DNA from: Clostridia bacterium
GTDB lineage: Bacteria > Bacillota > Clostridia > Christensenellales > Borkfalkiaceae
Assembly: GCA_017628935.1 (NCBI GenBank)
Contig: JAGBYC010000180.1
Coordinates: 1 to 5,836, forward strand
Direction of reading: 5' to 3'
DNA length: 5,836 nt
Under the pieces are notes generated by a model, which worked only from the letters and a program-made list of their open reading frames with translations, did no database searches and was not told the DNA's origin. The translations under genes and the position numbers were made by a program. This document shows positions 1 through 5,657 of the stretch, piece after piece; within the stretch, counting starts at the first letter, position 1; the number at the start of each line of letters is the position of its first letter.

Positions 1-244
1 TCATACCGATAATGCCGACGATAATACCAATCACCATACCGATAATACCGCTACCGAGAACTTGCATTGCAAAACACATTCCCGTGCCCAACACGAGCGA
101 TGAAATGATGCCGAAGGTGTAGGTAAAAATAGTTGCAGGCATCTTTGCTTTTCTGTCGAGCTTGCGAAGTGCTACAATTTTGGAGCTGTCCTTGGGAGCG
201 TACTCCTTTGCGATAGATTCTGCGTAAATTTTGTCTGTGTTCAT
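1..244 (-). CDS. Small membrane protein, 5' part (clostridial family often labelled 'dihydropteridine reductase'); partial
   Basis: The gene starts at an ATG read from 244 to 242 and runs off the left edge, so 81 residues are visible. The start is supported by AAGGAG (252-257, minus strand) 7 nt upstream. The protein opens MNTDKIYAESIAKEYAPKDS, a polar segment of about 36 residues with basic RKLDRKAK near residues 27-34. Two hydrophobic stretches follow, at about 37-60 and 62-81; the second is a Gly/Ile-rich membrane segment. From memory, this N-terminus resembles a short clostridial family that databases label 'dihydropteridine reductase'. Nothing visible supports that enzymatic role: there is no nucleotide-binding motif, and the protein looks like a two-or-more-helix membrane protein. 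The true function is unknown to me. Its leucine codons (three CTC, one TTG, one CTT) differ from the neighbouring genes, which use mostly CTT and TTA. A terminator at 431-460 separates it from the symporter upstream, so it is probably its own transcription unit. Confidence 0.75.
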   Translation of the reverse strand, partial: MNTDKIYAESIAKEYAPKDSSKIVALRKLDRKAKMPATIFTYTFGIISSLVLGTGMCFAMQVLGSGIIGMVIGIIVGIIGM

Positions 245-280
245 TTTGTTTCTCCTTTTTGGTTGTTTTCTTGTGTCTTT

Positions 281-309
281 ATTATACCAACCGCCAAAGT
301 GAAACTGAA
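281..309 (-). promoter_or_regulatory. Proximal promoter of the small membrane protein gene (extended -10)
   Basis: On the minus strand there is a perfect -10 box TATAAT at 286-281 preceded by TG one base upstream (TGGTATAAT, an extended -10). A weak -35 candidate TTCAGT lies at 309-304 with a 17-nt spacer. Transcription would start near 274, giving a leader of about 30 nt that carries AAGGAG at 257-252. The extended -10 would compensate for the poor -35. This is a motif call only. Confidence 0.55.
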
Positions 310-381
310 CAACAAGATTTGCTTAATGTGTTGATTTTAGAAAAAATTAACGCCATCAAATTATTATTTATCGGTGCGTTT

Positions 382-410
382 ATTATATCAAAAAAACTAA
401 TATAATTCAA
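382..410 (-). promoter_or_regulatory. Distal minus-strand promoter upstream of the small membrane protein gene
   Basis: The minus strand has TTGAAT (410-405), a 17-nt spacer and TATAAT (387-382), with TG before the -10 (TGATATAAT). It is at least as good as the proximal promoter and would start a transcript near 375, giving a leader of about 130 nt before the ATG at 244. I saw no recognisable riboswitch, tRNA or convincing small ORF in 245-375. The region is very AT-rich, so a chance match is possible. Confidence 0.45.
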
Positions 411-430
411 GTTGTTTTACGTGGGCAAAC

Positions 431-460
431 AAAAACTCGGCTTTTAACATGCCGAGTTTT
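431..460 (-). terminator. Rho-independent terminator after the symporter gene (possibly bidirectional)
   Basis: AAAACTCGGC (432-441) and GCCGAGTTTT (451-460) form a perfect 10-bp stem with a 9-nt loop. Read on the minus strand, the stem is followed by TTTTTGTTT, a good U-tract, about 65 nt past the symporter stop codon. Read on the plus strand it is followed by TTTTATAAAT, so it could also stop transcription from the left. It insulates the small membrane protein gene from the symporter. The stretch 461-524 between it and the stop holds nothing else I can recognise. Confidence 0.85.
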
Positions 461-524
461 ATAAATCATTTAATAAAAATCACTATGGGAAGAGAGATAA
501 TTGCGTGGCTTTTAGTTTTATAAG

Positions 525-2072
525 TTATTTAGTTTCGTCGTCAATTAAAACGGTACTTGCTTTAACTGTAACGGTTTTTTCGTAGCAAGCAAACGCTTTA
601 TCGGTAGTGGCGTCGTTAAGTTTTTTAGTGAACTTACTTACGATAGGCACAATAACTAAACCTAAAAGCATAGCAAGTGCGCCACAGTTGATAGGCGATT
701 GTAATATGCTTGGAAGGTACGGTTTTAAGAACATATTAGTAAGCATAATACTAATAGAAACGGCAAAGTTTACAAATACGGCAGTTTTAGTAACCTTTTT
801 AGAATATAGCCCGTAAATCATAGGAGCAAGGAAAGCACCTGCAAGCGCGCCCCAACTTATACCCATAAATTGTGCGATAAACGCGTCTTGTGAATTGTAC
901 TGGAATATTGCAATAACTACTGAAATTGCAATAAATATTGCAACGAAAATTCTAATTAAAAGCAACGATTTTTTGTTAGAAATTTCTTTTTTAGAAGTTT
1001 CTTTAATAAGGTCTAAAACAAGTGTAGAACTTGAAGTTAAAACAAGTGAAGAAAGCGTTGAAATTGACGCCGATAAAACAAGAATAATAACTATGCCGAT
1101 AATAGCGTCGTCAAGGTTTGATAAAAGGGTAGGAATAATAGCGTCGTAACCACCGTTAGCAATAACGTTAGGGTCTAAAAGTCTGCCAAAGCCACCAAGG
1201 AAGTAACAACCACCGGCAACAACTAAAGCAAAAATAGTTGAAATAATAGTGCCTTTTTTAATATCTTCTTCAGTTTTAACAGAGTAGAATTTAGTTACCA
1301 TTTGAGGTAAACCCCAAGTGCCTAAACTTGTTAAAATAACTACCGATAAAAGCCCGATAGGGTCAGGTCCAAAAATAGATGCGAATACGCCAGGGGTAGT
1401 TGAAACGGTAGGGTCGGAAACGTTTGCTAACGCCTCAAGCGCTTCAGAGAAACCACCAAAACCGTGTAAAACTGCAACGATAACGGCAATTATACCAAAA
1501 AGCATAATAATGCCTTGAATAAAATCGTTAACGGCAGTAGCCATATAACCACCGGCAATTACGTACACGCAAGTAAGCGCAGCCATTATAATAATACAAG
1601 TGCTGTAATCAATATTAAACGCCATTTCAAATAAGCGCGATAACCCGTTGTAAAGTGACGCAGTGTAAGGAATTAAAAATACGAAAATTATAACAGACGA
1701 AATGATTTTCATAGCCTTACAATCAAAGCGTTTTTCAAAAAATTCGGGCATGGTAGAGGCGTTTAACGTTCTTGTCATAAGCCTTGTTCTTCTGCCTAAT
1801 ACAGTCCACGCAAGAAGTGAACCGATAACGGCGTTGCCTATGCCTATCCACGTTGACGAGATACCAAATTTCCAACCAAACTGACCGGCGTATCCTACGA
1901 AAATAACGGCAGAAAAGTATGACGTTCCGTACGCAAAAGCAGTAAGCCAAGGGCCAACGTTTCTGCCACCTAAAACGAAACCGTTAACGTCAGTACTATG
2001 TTTATTACAGTATATTCCAACGCCTATCGTAACGGCGAAAAATATAACTAATAGAATAATTTTAGTAGCCAT
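525..2072 (-). CDS. Sodium:solute symporter (SSS family)
   Basis: A complete 515-aa integral membrane protein that should import a small solute together with Na+. Hydrophobic segments lie at about 4-21, 42-62, 72-92, 122-145, 156-174, 182-206, 237-260, 275-296, 322-356, 369-391, 401-423, 430-450 and 462-480, close to the 13 helices expected for the PutP/SSS fold. Family hallmarks include GGRNVGPWLTAFAYGTSYFS (residues 35-54, first core helix), GGYMATAVNDFIQG (174-187), and the Ser/Thr-rich helix SASISTLSSLVLTSSS (334-349), which in PutP and vSGLT supplies Na+ ligands. The start is supported by GGAG (2083-2080, minus strand) 7 nt before the ATG and by a good promoter just upstream. It is transcribed divergently from the ligase-iorAB operon, which suggests that its substrate feeds that pathway, perhaps an aryl acid. 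The family transports proline, pantothenate, sugars, acetate and other solutes, so the substrate cannot be read from the sequence. Confidence 0.92.
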   Translation of the reverse strand: MATKIILLVIFFAVTIGVGIYCNKHSTDVNGFVLGGRNVGPWLTAFAYGTSYFSAVIFVGYAGQFGWKFGISSTWIGIGNAVIGSLLAWTVLGRRTRLMTRTLNASTMPEFFEKRFDCKAMKIISSVIIFVFLIPYTASLYNGLSRLFEMAFNIDYSTCIIIMAALTCVYVIAGGYMATAVNDFIQGIIMLFGIIAVIVAVLHGFGGFSEALEALANVSDPTVSTTPGVFASIFGPDPIGLLSVVILTSLGTWGLPQMVTKFYSVKTEEDIKKGTIISTIFALVVAGGCYFLGGFGRLLDPNVIANGGYDAIIPTLLSNLDDAIIGIVIILVLSASISTLSSLVLTSSSTLVLDLIKETSKKEISNKKSLLLIRIFVAIFIAISVVIAIFQYNSQDAFIAQFMGISWGALAGAFLAPMIYGLYSKKVTKTAVFVNFAVSISIMLTNMFLKPYLPSILQSPINCGALAMLLGLVIVPIVSKFTKKLNDATTDKAFACYEKTVTVKASTVLIDDETK

Positions 2073-2099
2073 AATATAACTCCAAGTAAAATCATAAAC

Positions 2100-2128
2100 A
2101 GTATAAAGGTTATTTTTTAAAAAGTCAA
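2100..2128 (-). promoter_or_regulatory. Promoter of the symporter gene
   Basis: On the minus strand, TTGACT (2128-2123), a 17-nt spacer and TATACT (2105-2100) match the vegetative consensus at five of six positions each. The expected transcription start is near 2093, giving a short leader of about 20 nt that just contains the GGAG ribosome binding site at 2083-2080. No palindrome was seen overlapping this promoter. Confidence 0.75.
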
Positions 2129-2177
2129 TTAAAACGGCGTACGTAATGTGAAAGGTTTATAAAATTTGAATATAAAC

Positions 2178-2207
2178 TTGACAAAACCTTATGATACGTT
2201 GTATCAT
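2178..2207 (+). promoter_or_regulatory. Promoter of the acyl-CoA ligase-iorAB operon
   Basis: A perfect -35 box TTGACA at 2178-2183 is followed, after an 18-nt spacer, by TATCAT at 2202-2207 (five of six matches to TATAAT). The expected transcription start is near 2214, about 60 nt before the ligase ATG. The spacer and -10 box are covered by the palindrome at 2190-2208, so the promoter is probably controlled by a repressor. An overlapping weaker alternative is TTGAAT (2166-2171) with TATGAT (2190-2195). Confidence 0.7.
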
Positions 2208-2208
2208 A
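2190..2208. promoter_or_regulatory. Operator-like palindrome inside the operon promoter
   Basis: TATGATAC (2190-2197), a GTT centre and GTATCATA (2201-2208) form a perfect inverted repeat with 8-bp arms. It lies between the -35 and -10 boxes and covers the -10. Size, symmetry and position are those of a binding site for a dimeric repressor; the ATAC/GTAT arms are like many TetR-family operators, but the protein family is inference. No regulator gene lies in this window, so the regulator must be encoded elsewhere or beyond the window edge. Confidence 0.7.
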
Positions 2209-2240
2209 TATTATACCCCAAAGTATTTATTACGTAGAGT

Positions 2241-2262
2241 TACCTAAAAAATGTTTTAGGTA
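2241..2262 (+). repeat. Leader hairpin next to the ligase ribosome binding site
   Basis: TACCTAAAA (2241-2249) and TTTTAGGTA (2254-2262) form a perfect 9-bp stem with loop AATG. In RNA it could extend by two G-U wobble pairs and one A-U pair, reaching 2238 and 2265. It ends 3 nt before the AAGGAG at 2266-2271. Without a U-run after it, it does not look like a terminator. It could modulate ribosome access or mRNA stability, or as DNA act as a second, downstream operator. Confidence 0.6.
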
Positions 2263-2275
2263 GTTAAGGAGAAAC

Positions 2276-3748
2276 ATGCCGATATTTGAAGTACTTGAAA
2301 AAAACGCTAAACTTTACCCTAACGAAGTGAGTTTAGTTGAAATAAATCCTAGTTTTGAAACACAAAGCCGTTTAACGTGGCGTGATTATTCGCTTATGGA
2401 ACCTATTCCTGGCAAACCGTTCCGTCGTGAAATTACTTGGCTTGAGTTTAACCGTAAGGCTAACCGTTTTGCAAACCTTTTACTTACGCGTGGTTGTAAA
2501 AAGGGCGATAAGGTTGCAATTTTACTTATGAACTCTATTGAGTGGTTGCCAATATATTTTGGTATTTTAAAAGCAGGTGCAATAGCCGTACCTTTAAACT
2601 ATCGTTATACTGCTGAAGAAATTAAATACTGCTTAAAAAAGGCAGATTGTTCTATGCTTGTTTTCGGCCCTGAATTTATCGGCCGTATTGAAGAAATTTG
2701 CCATCGTATTCCTGACGTAACTAATCTTTTTTACGTAGGTGAACAATGCCCACGTTTTGCTGATAGTTATAACGATATGATTGCGTACTGTTCTTCACAC
2801 GCCCCAGACGTTGAAATTAGTGATGATGACGACGGTGTTATTTACTTCTCTTCAGGAACAACTGGTTTTCCTAAAGCGATACTTCACTCACATCGCGCAC
2901 TAGTTCACGCTATGGAAACTGAACAAGCGCACCATAAACAAACGCATAACGACGTATTTTTATGTATACCACCACTTTACCACACGGGTGCAAAAATGCA
3001 CTGGTTTGGTAGTTTTATGGTAGGTGGTAAAGCCGTATTATTAAAAGGCACTAAGCCAGAGTGGATTATTAAAACTGCTCACGAAGAAAAGTGCAGTATC
3101 GTTTGGCTTTTAGTTCCTTGGGCGCAAGATATTTTAGATGAAATTGAACGTGGCGACATAAATATTAATGAACTTGATTTATCTAACTGGCGTTTAATGC
3201 ATATAGGCGCACAACCAGTTCCACCTTCACTTATTCGCCGTTGGCTTAAAGTTTTCCCAAATCACGACTATGATACTAACTACGGTTTAAGTGAAAGTAT
3301 CGGCCCAGGTTGCGTTCATCTTGGACTTGGCAACTTCCATAAAGTAGGTGCAATAGGTAAAGCAGGCTACGGTTGGCAAGTTAAAATTATTGACGAAACT
3401 GGCAAAACGGTTGAAAGGGGCGACGTTGGTGAACTTTGTGTTAAAGGCCCTGGCGTTATGAAGTGTTATTATAACGACGAAAAGTCAACTGCCGAAGTAA
3501 AAGATGGCGACTGGCTTAAAACTGGCGATATGGCTATGGAAGATGAAGACGGTTTTATCTTCTTAGTTGATAGAAAAAAAGACGTTATTATTACTGGTGG
3601 CGAAAACCTTTACCCAGTTCAAATTGAAGACTTTATTCGTAAGAACGACGCCGTTAAAGACGTTGCCGTTATCGGTTTACCAGACGCGCGCCTTGGTGAA
3701 ATTGCCGCTGCAATTATTGAAGTTAAAGAAGGCTACACCTTAACCTAA
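2276..3748 (+). CDS. AMP-forming acyl-CoA ligase, truncated by a premature TAA
   Basis: A 490-aa product of the ANL superfamily (acid + ATP + CoA to acyl-CoA + AMP + PPi, cytoplasmic). Visible motifs are the phosphate loop SSGTTGFPK (192-200), YGLSES (336-341), TGD (416-418) with the ribose-binding Asp 418, and the hinge region DRKKDVIITGGENLYP (432-447). The start has AAGGAG (2266-2271) 4 nt upstream, slightly close, and follows the operator-controlled promoter. The frame ends at TAA (3746-3748) just where the mobile C-terminal domain should continue. The same frame stays open to 3910 and encodes the rest, so the full-length product would be about 544 aa, normal for the family. As written the product lacks the catalytic lysine and should be strongly impaired in acyl-CoA formation. 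It is the first gene of an operon with iorA, 174 nt beyond the premature stop but only 12 nt beyond the natural one. The context suggests an aryl-acid substrate such as phenylacetate; this is inference. Confidence 0.85.
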   Translation: MPIFEVLEKNAKLYPNEVSLVEINPSFETQSRLTWRDYSLMEPIPGKPFRREITWLEFNRKANRFANLLLTRGCKKGDKVAILLMNSIEWLPIYFGILKAGAIAVPLNYRYTAEEIKYCLKKADCSMLVFGPEFIGRIEEICHRIPDVTNLFYVGEQCPRFADSYNDMIAYCSSHAPDVEISDDDDGVIYFSSGTTGFPKAILHSHRALVHAMETEQAHHKQTHNDVFLCIPPLYHTGAKMHWFGSFMVGGKAVLLKGTKPEWIIKTAHEEKCSIVWLLVPWAQDILDEIERGDININELDLSNWRLMHIGAQPVPPSLIRRWLKVFPNHDYDTNYGLSESIGPGCVHLGLGNFHKVGAIGKAGYGWQVKIIDETGKTVERGDVGELCVKGPGVMKCYYNDEKSTAEVKDGDWLKTGDMAMEDEDGFIFLVDRKKDVIITGGENLYPVQIEDFIRKNDAVKDVAVIGLPDARLGEIAAAIIEVKEGYTLT

Positions 3749-3910
3749 GAAGAAGTTGAAGATTTTTGTAGCGCAATGCCAAGATATAAACGTCCACGCA
3801 AAATTATATTTGCCGATATTCCAAGAAACCCTACCGGTAAAATTGAAAAACCTAAACTTCGCGAAAAATATTGTGGCGATAGTTTAGTGGCTAAGCAAAT
3901 TGAAAAATAA
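3749..3910 (+). pseudogene. C-terminal remnant of the acyl-CoA ligase, in the same frame after the internal stop
   Basis: After the TAA at 3746-3748 the same frame reads EEVEDFCSAMPRYKRPRKII and continues to a second TAA at 3908-3910. It contains the family's P-R-Y-K-x-P segment and the terminal motif NPTGKIEKPKLRE, in which the PTGK lysine (codon 522 of the full frame, 3839-3841) is the catalytic residue. No frameshift is needed, and no other stop or odd codon is present. GAA to TAA, one base, would explain the break, since the TLT-EEE context is typical here. An in-frame ATG at 3776 has no ribosome binding site and would start inside the domain, so separate translation is unlikely. The second TAA leaves 12 nt to iorA, normal operon spacing, which shows that this is the natural gene end. 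Confidence 0.85.
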
Positions 3911-3922
3911 AAGGACTAAATT

Positions 3923-5653
3923 ATGAAGAAATTAATGCTTGGTAATGAGGCTGTTGCGCAAGGTGCGTACGAAGCAGGTGTAAAAGTCGTTTCGTCGTAC
4001 CCTGGAACTCCAAGTACTGAAATTACCGAAAATATAGTTAAATACCCTGAAATTTTTGTAGAATGGGCGCCAAATGAAAAGGTGGCGGCTGAAGTAGCCA
4101 TCGGTGCGTCTATTGCAGGGGCAAGGGCTATGTCGTGCTGTAAACACGTTGGTTTAAACGTTATGGCAGACCCTATTTTCACCGTTAGTTATATCGGTGC
4201 AAACGGTGGTTTAGTTTTTGCCGTTGCCGACGACCCAGGTATGCACTTATCACAAAACGAACAAGATTCGCGCCACTATGCAAAAGCGTCAAAAACGCTT
4301 ATGCTTGAACCAAGTGATAGCGCAGAATGTAAAAATTATACTATTTTAGCGTACGAACTTAGTGAAAGGTTTGACGTTCCTGCGTTTATTAGATTAACAA
4401 CAAGGGTATCACATTCGCAAAGTTTAGTTGAAATAGGTAGTAGAAGTGGCGACGAATTAAAACCTTACGTTAAAAACGTTGCTAAAAACGTAATGATGCC
4501 TGCAAACGCAATTAAGCGCCACGTTATAGTTGAAGAAAGAAACAAAGCGCTTATTGAATACGCTGAAACTTCGCCTATCAATACTATTGAAGATAACGGC
4601 GCTGAAATAGGCGTAATTACGTCGGGTATTACCTATCAATACTCTAAAGAAGCACTTGGCGATAGCGTTAACTACCTTAAACTTGGTATGGTATATCCGT
4701 TACCAGTTGACCTTATTAAAAACTTTAGTAAGGGTTTAAAAAAGGTGTACGTTATTGAAGAATTAGACCCGTTTATTGAAGAACATTGTAACGATATAGG
4801 CGTTGAAGTTATAGGTAAACAAGCCTTTACTATGCTTGGCGAATACACACCTGAAATGATTAAAAAGGTAGTTTTAGGTGTTGACGGGGTTGAAAAATAC
4901 GCTATTAATGAAAACATCCCTAATCGTCCACCGGTATTATGCCCAGGCTGTCCACATCGCGCAACTTTCTTCGTGCTTAAAAAACTTGGCTTAACGGTAT
5001 CTGGTGATATAGGTTGCTATACATTAGGTGCAATAGCGCCACTTGATAGCGTTGACACTACTATTTGTATGGGCGCGTCGGTTAGTGCTGCTCACGGTAT
5101 GGCTAAAGCCCGTGGTGAAGAATTTAACAAAAAACTCGTTTCAGTTATAGGCGATTCTACCTTTATTCACTCTGGCATTACAGGTCTTATCGATATAGTT
5201 TACAATAAAGGCGCTAATACCGTAATTATTTTAGACAATTCTATTACTGGTATGACTGGCCATCAAGATAACCCTACAACTGGTAAAACTATTCGTGGCG
5301 AATTAACTAAGCAAGTAGACCTTCTTGCGCTTTGTAAAGCAGTAGGCGTTGAACGTGTTGTGGTATGTGACCCGTTTGACCTTAAAGCGTTTGAAAAAGT
5401 TGTTAAAGAAGAAGTTAACGCAAACGAACCGTCAGTTATTATTGCTCAGCGCCCTTGCGCACTTTTAAAAGGCGTTAAGTTTGAAGGCAAAGCAGTAATT
5501 AACGATAAGTGTAAAAAATGCAAACTTTGTATGAAACTTGGCTGTCCTGCAATTTCTAACGATAACGGCGTTATTAAAATTGATATTAGTCAATGCAACG
5601 GCTGTGGTCTTTGTTTAGGTGTTTGTCCTTTCGGGGCAATTGAAAAGGAGTAA
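3923..5653 (+). CDS. iorA: Indolepyruvate:ferredoxin oxidoreductase, alpha subunit
   Basis: A complete 576-aa subunit of the TPP- and Fe-S-dependent enzyme that interconverts aryl-pyruvates (indole-, phenyl-, hydroxyphenyl-pyruvate) + CoA + oxidised ferredoxin with aryl-acetyl-CoA + CO2 + reduced ferredoxin. The N-terminal domain has SSYPGTPSTEI (24-34) and WAPNEKVAAEVA (48-59). The TPP domain begins after CPGCPHR (340-346) and carries the GDS...LDN binding signature (410-412 and 437-439) with MTGHQ (444-448). The C-terminus holds two [4Fe-4S] motifs: C530-x2-C533-x2-C536-x4-C541-P and C558-x2-C561-x2-C564-x3-C568-P. Length and domain order are typical of IorA. The start has an AAAGGA site (3910-3915) 7 nt upstream, touching the natural end of the ligase frame. 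All expected motifs are intact, unlike the interrupted ligase. It acts in the cytoplasm as a complex with IorB. The direction in vivo, amino acid breakdown or reductive synthesis from aryl acids, cannot be read from the sequence. Confidence 0.95.
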   Translation: MKKLMLGNEAVAQGAYEAGVKVVSSYPGTPSTEITENIVKYPEIFVEWAPNEKVAAEVAIGASIAGARAMSCCKHVGLNVMADPIFTVSYIGANGGLVFAVADDPGMHLSQNEQDSRHYAKASKTLMLEPSDSAECKNYTILAYELSERFDVPAFIRLTTRVSHSQSLVEIGSRSGDELKPYVKNVAKNVMMPANAIKRHVIVEERNKALIEYAETSPINTIEDNGAEIGVITSGITYQYSKEALGDSVNYLKLGMVYPLPVDLIKNFSKGLKKVYVIEELDPFIEEHCNDIGVEVIGKQAFTMLGEYTPEMIKKVVLGVDGVEKYAINENIPNRPPVLCPGCPHRATFFVLKKLGLTVSGDIGCYTLGAIAPLDSVDTTICMGASVSAAHGMAKARGEEFNKKLVSVIGDSTFIHSGITGLIDIVYNKGANTVIILDNSITGMTGHQDNPTTGKTIRGELTKQVDLLALCKAVGVERVVVCDPFDLKAFEKVVKEEVNANEPSVIIAQRPCALLKGVKFEGKAVINDKCKKCKLCMKLGCPAISNDNGVIKIDISQCNGCGLCLGVCPFGAIEKE

Positions 5654-5657
5654 GATT

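Noticed and set aside
245..430. Riboswitch or structured RNA before the small membrane protein gene
   Set aside because: No known aptamer core or terminator-antiterminator pair was recognised; only promoters can be supported.
607..1884. Several open frames of 60-84 codons on the plus strand
   Set aside because: They lie antisense to the symporter, lack ribosome binding sites and familiar motifs, and follow from the coding bias of the opposite strand.
2152..2190. Inverted repeat AAGGTTT (2152-2158) / AAACCTT (2184-2190) across the divergent region
   Set aside because: The arms are only 7 bp, separated by 25 bp and AT-rich; chance occurrence is likely.
2140..2236. Inverted pair TACGTAAT (2140-2147) / ATTACGTA (2229-2236)
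   Set aside because: Short arms far apart, built on a TACGTA core that is itself palindromic; no support as a functional site.
3746..3748. TAA as a reassigned sense codon (alternative genetic code)
   Set aside because: The symporter, iorA and the ligase's own natural end all use TAA as stop at sensible positions, so genome-wide reassignment is excluded. Selenocysteine and pyrrolysine use TGA and TAG, not TAA.
3776..3910. The ligase C-terminal fragment as a separate gene starting at ATG 3776
   Set aside because: No ribosome binding site precedes this ATG, and it falls inside the conserved domain (the Met of the MPRYKRP segment).
3916..4917. Open frames on the minus strand within iorA
   Set aside because: They are antisense to a strongly supported iorA with all family motifs, and no promoter or ribosome binding site was seen for them.
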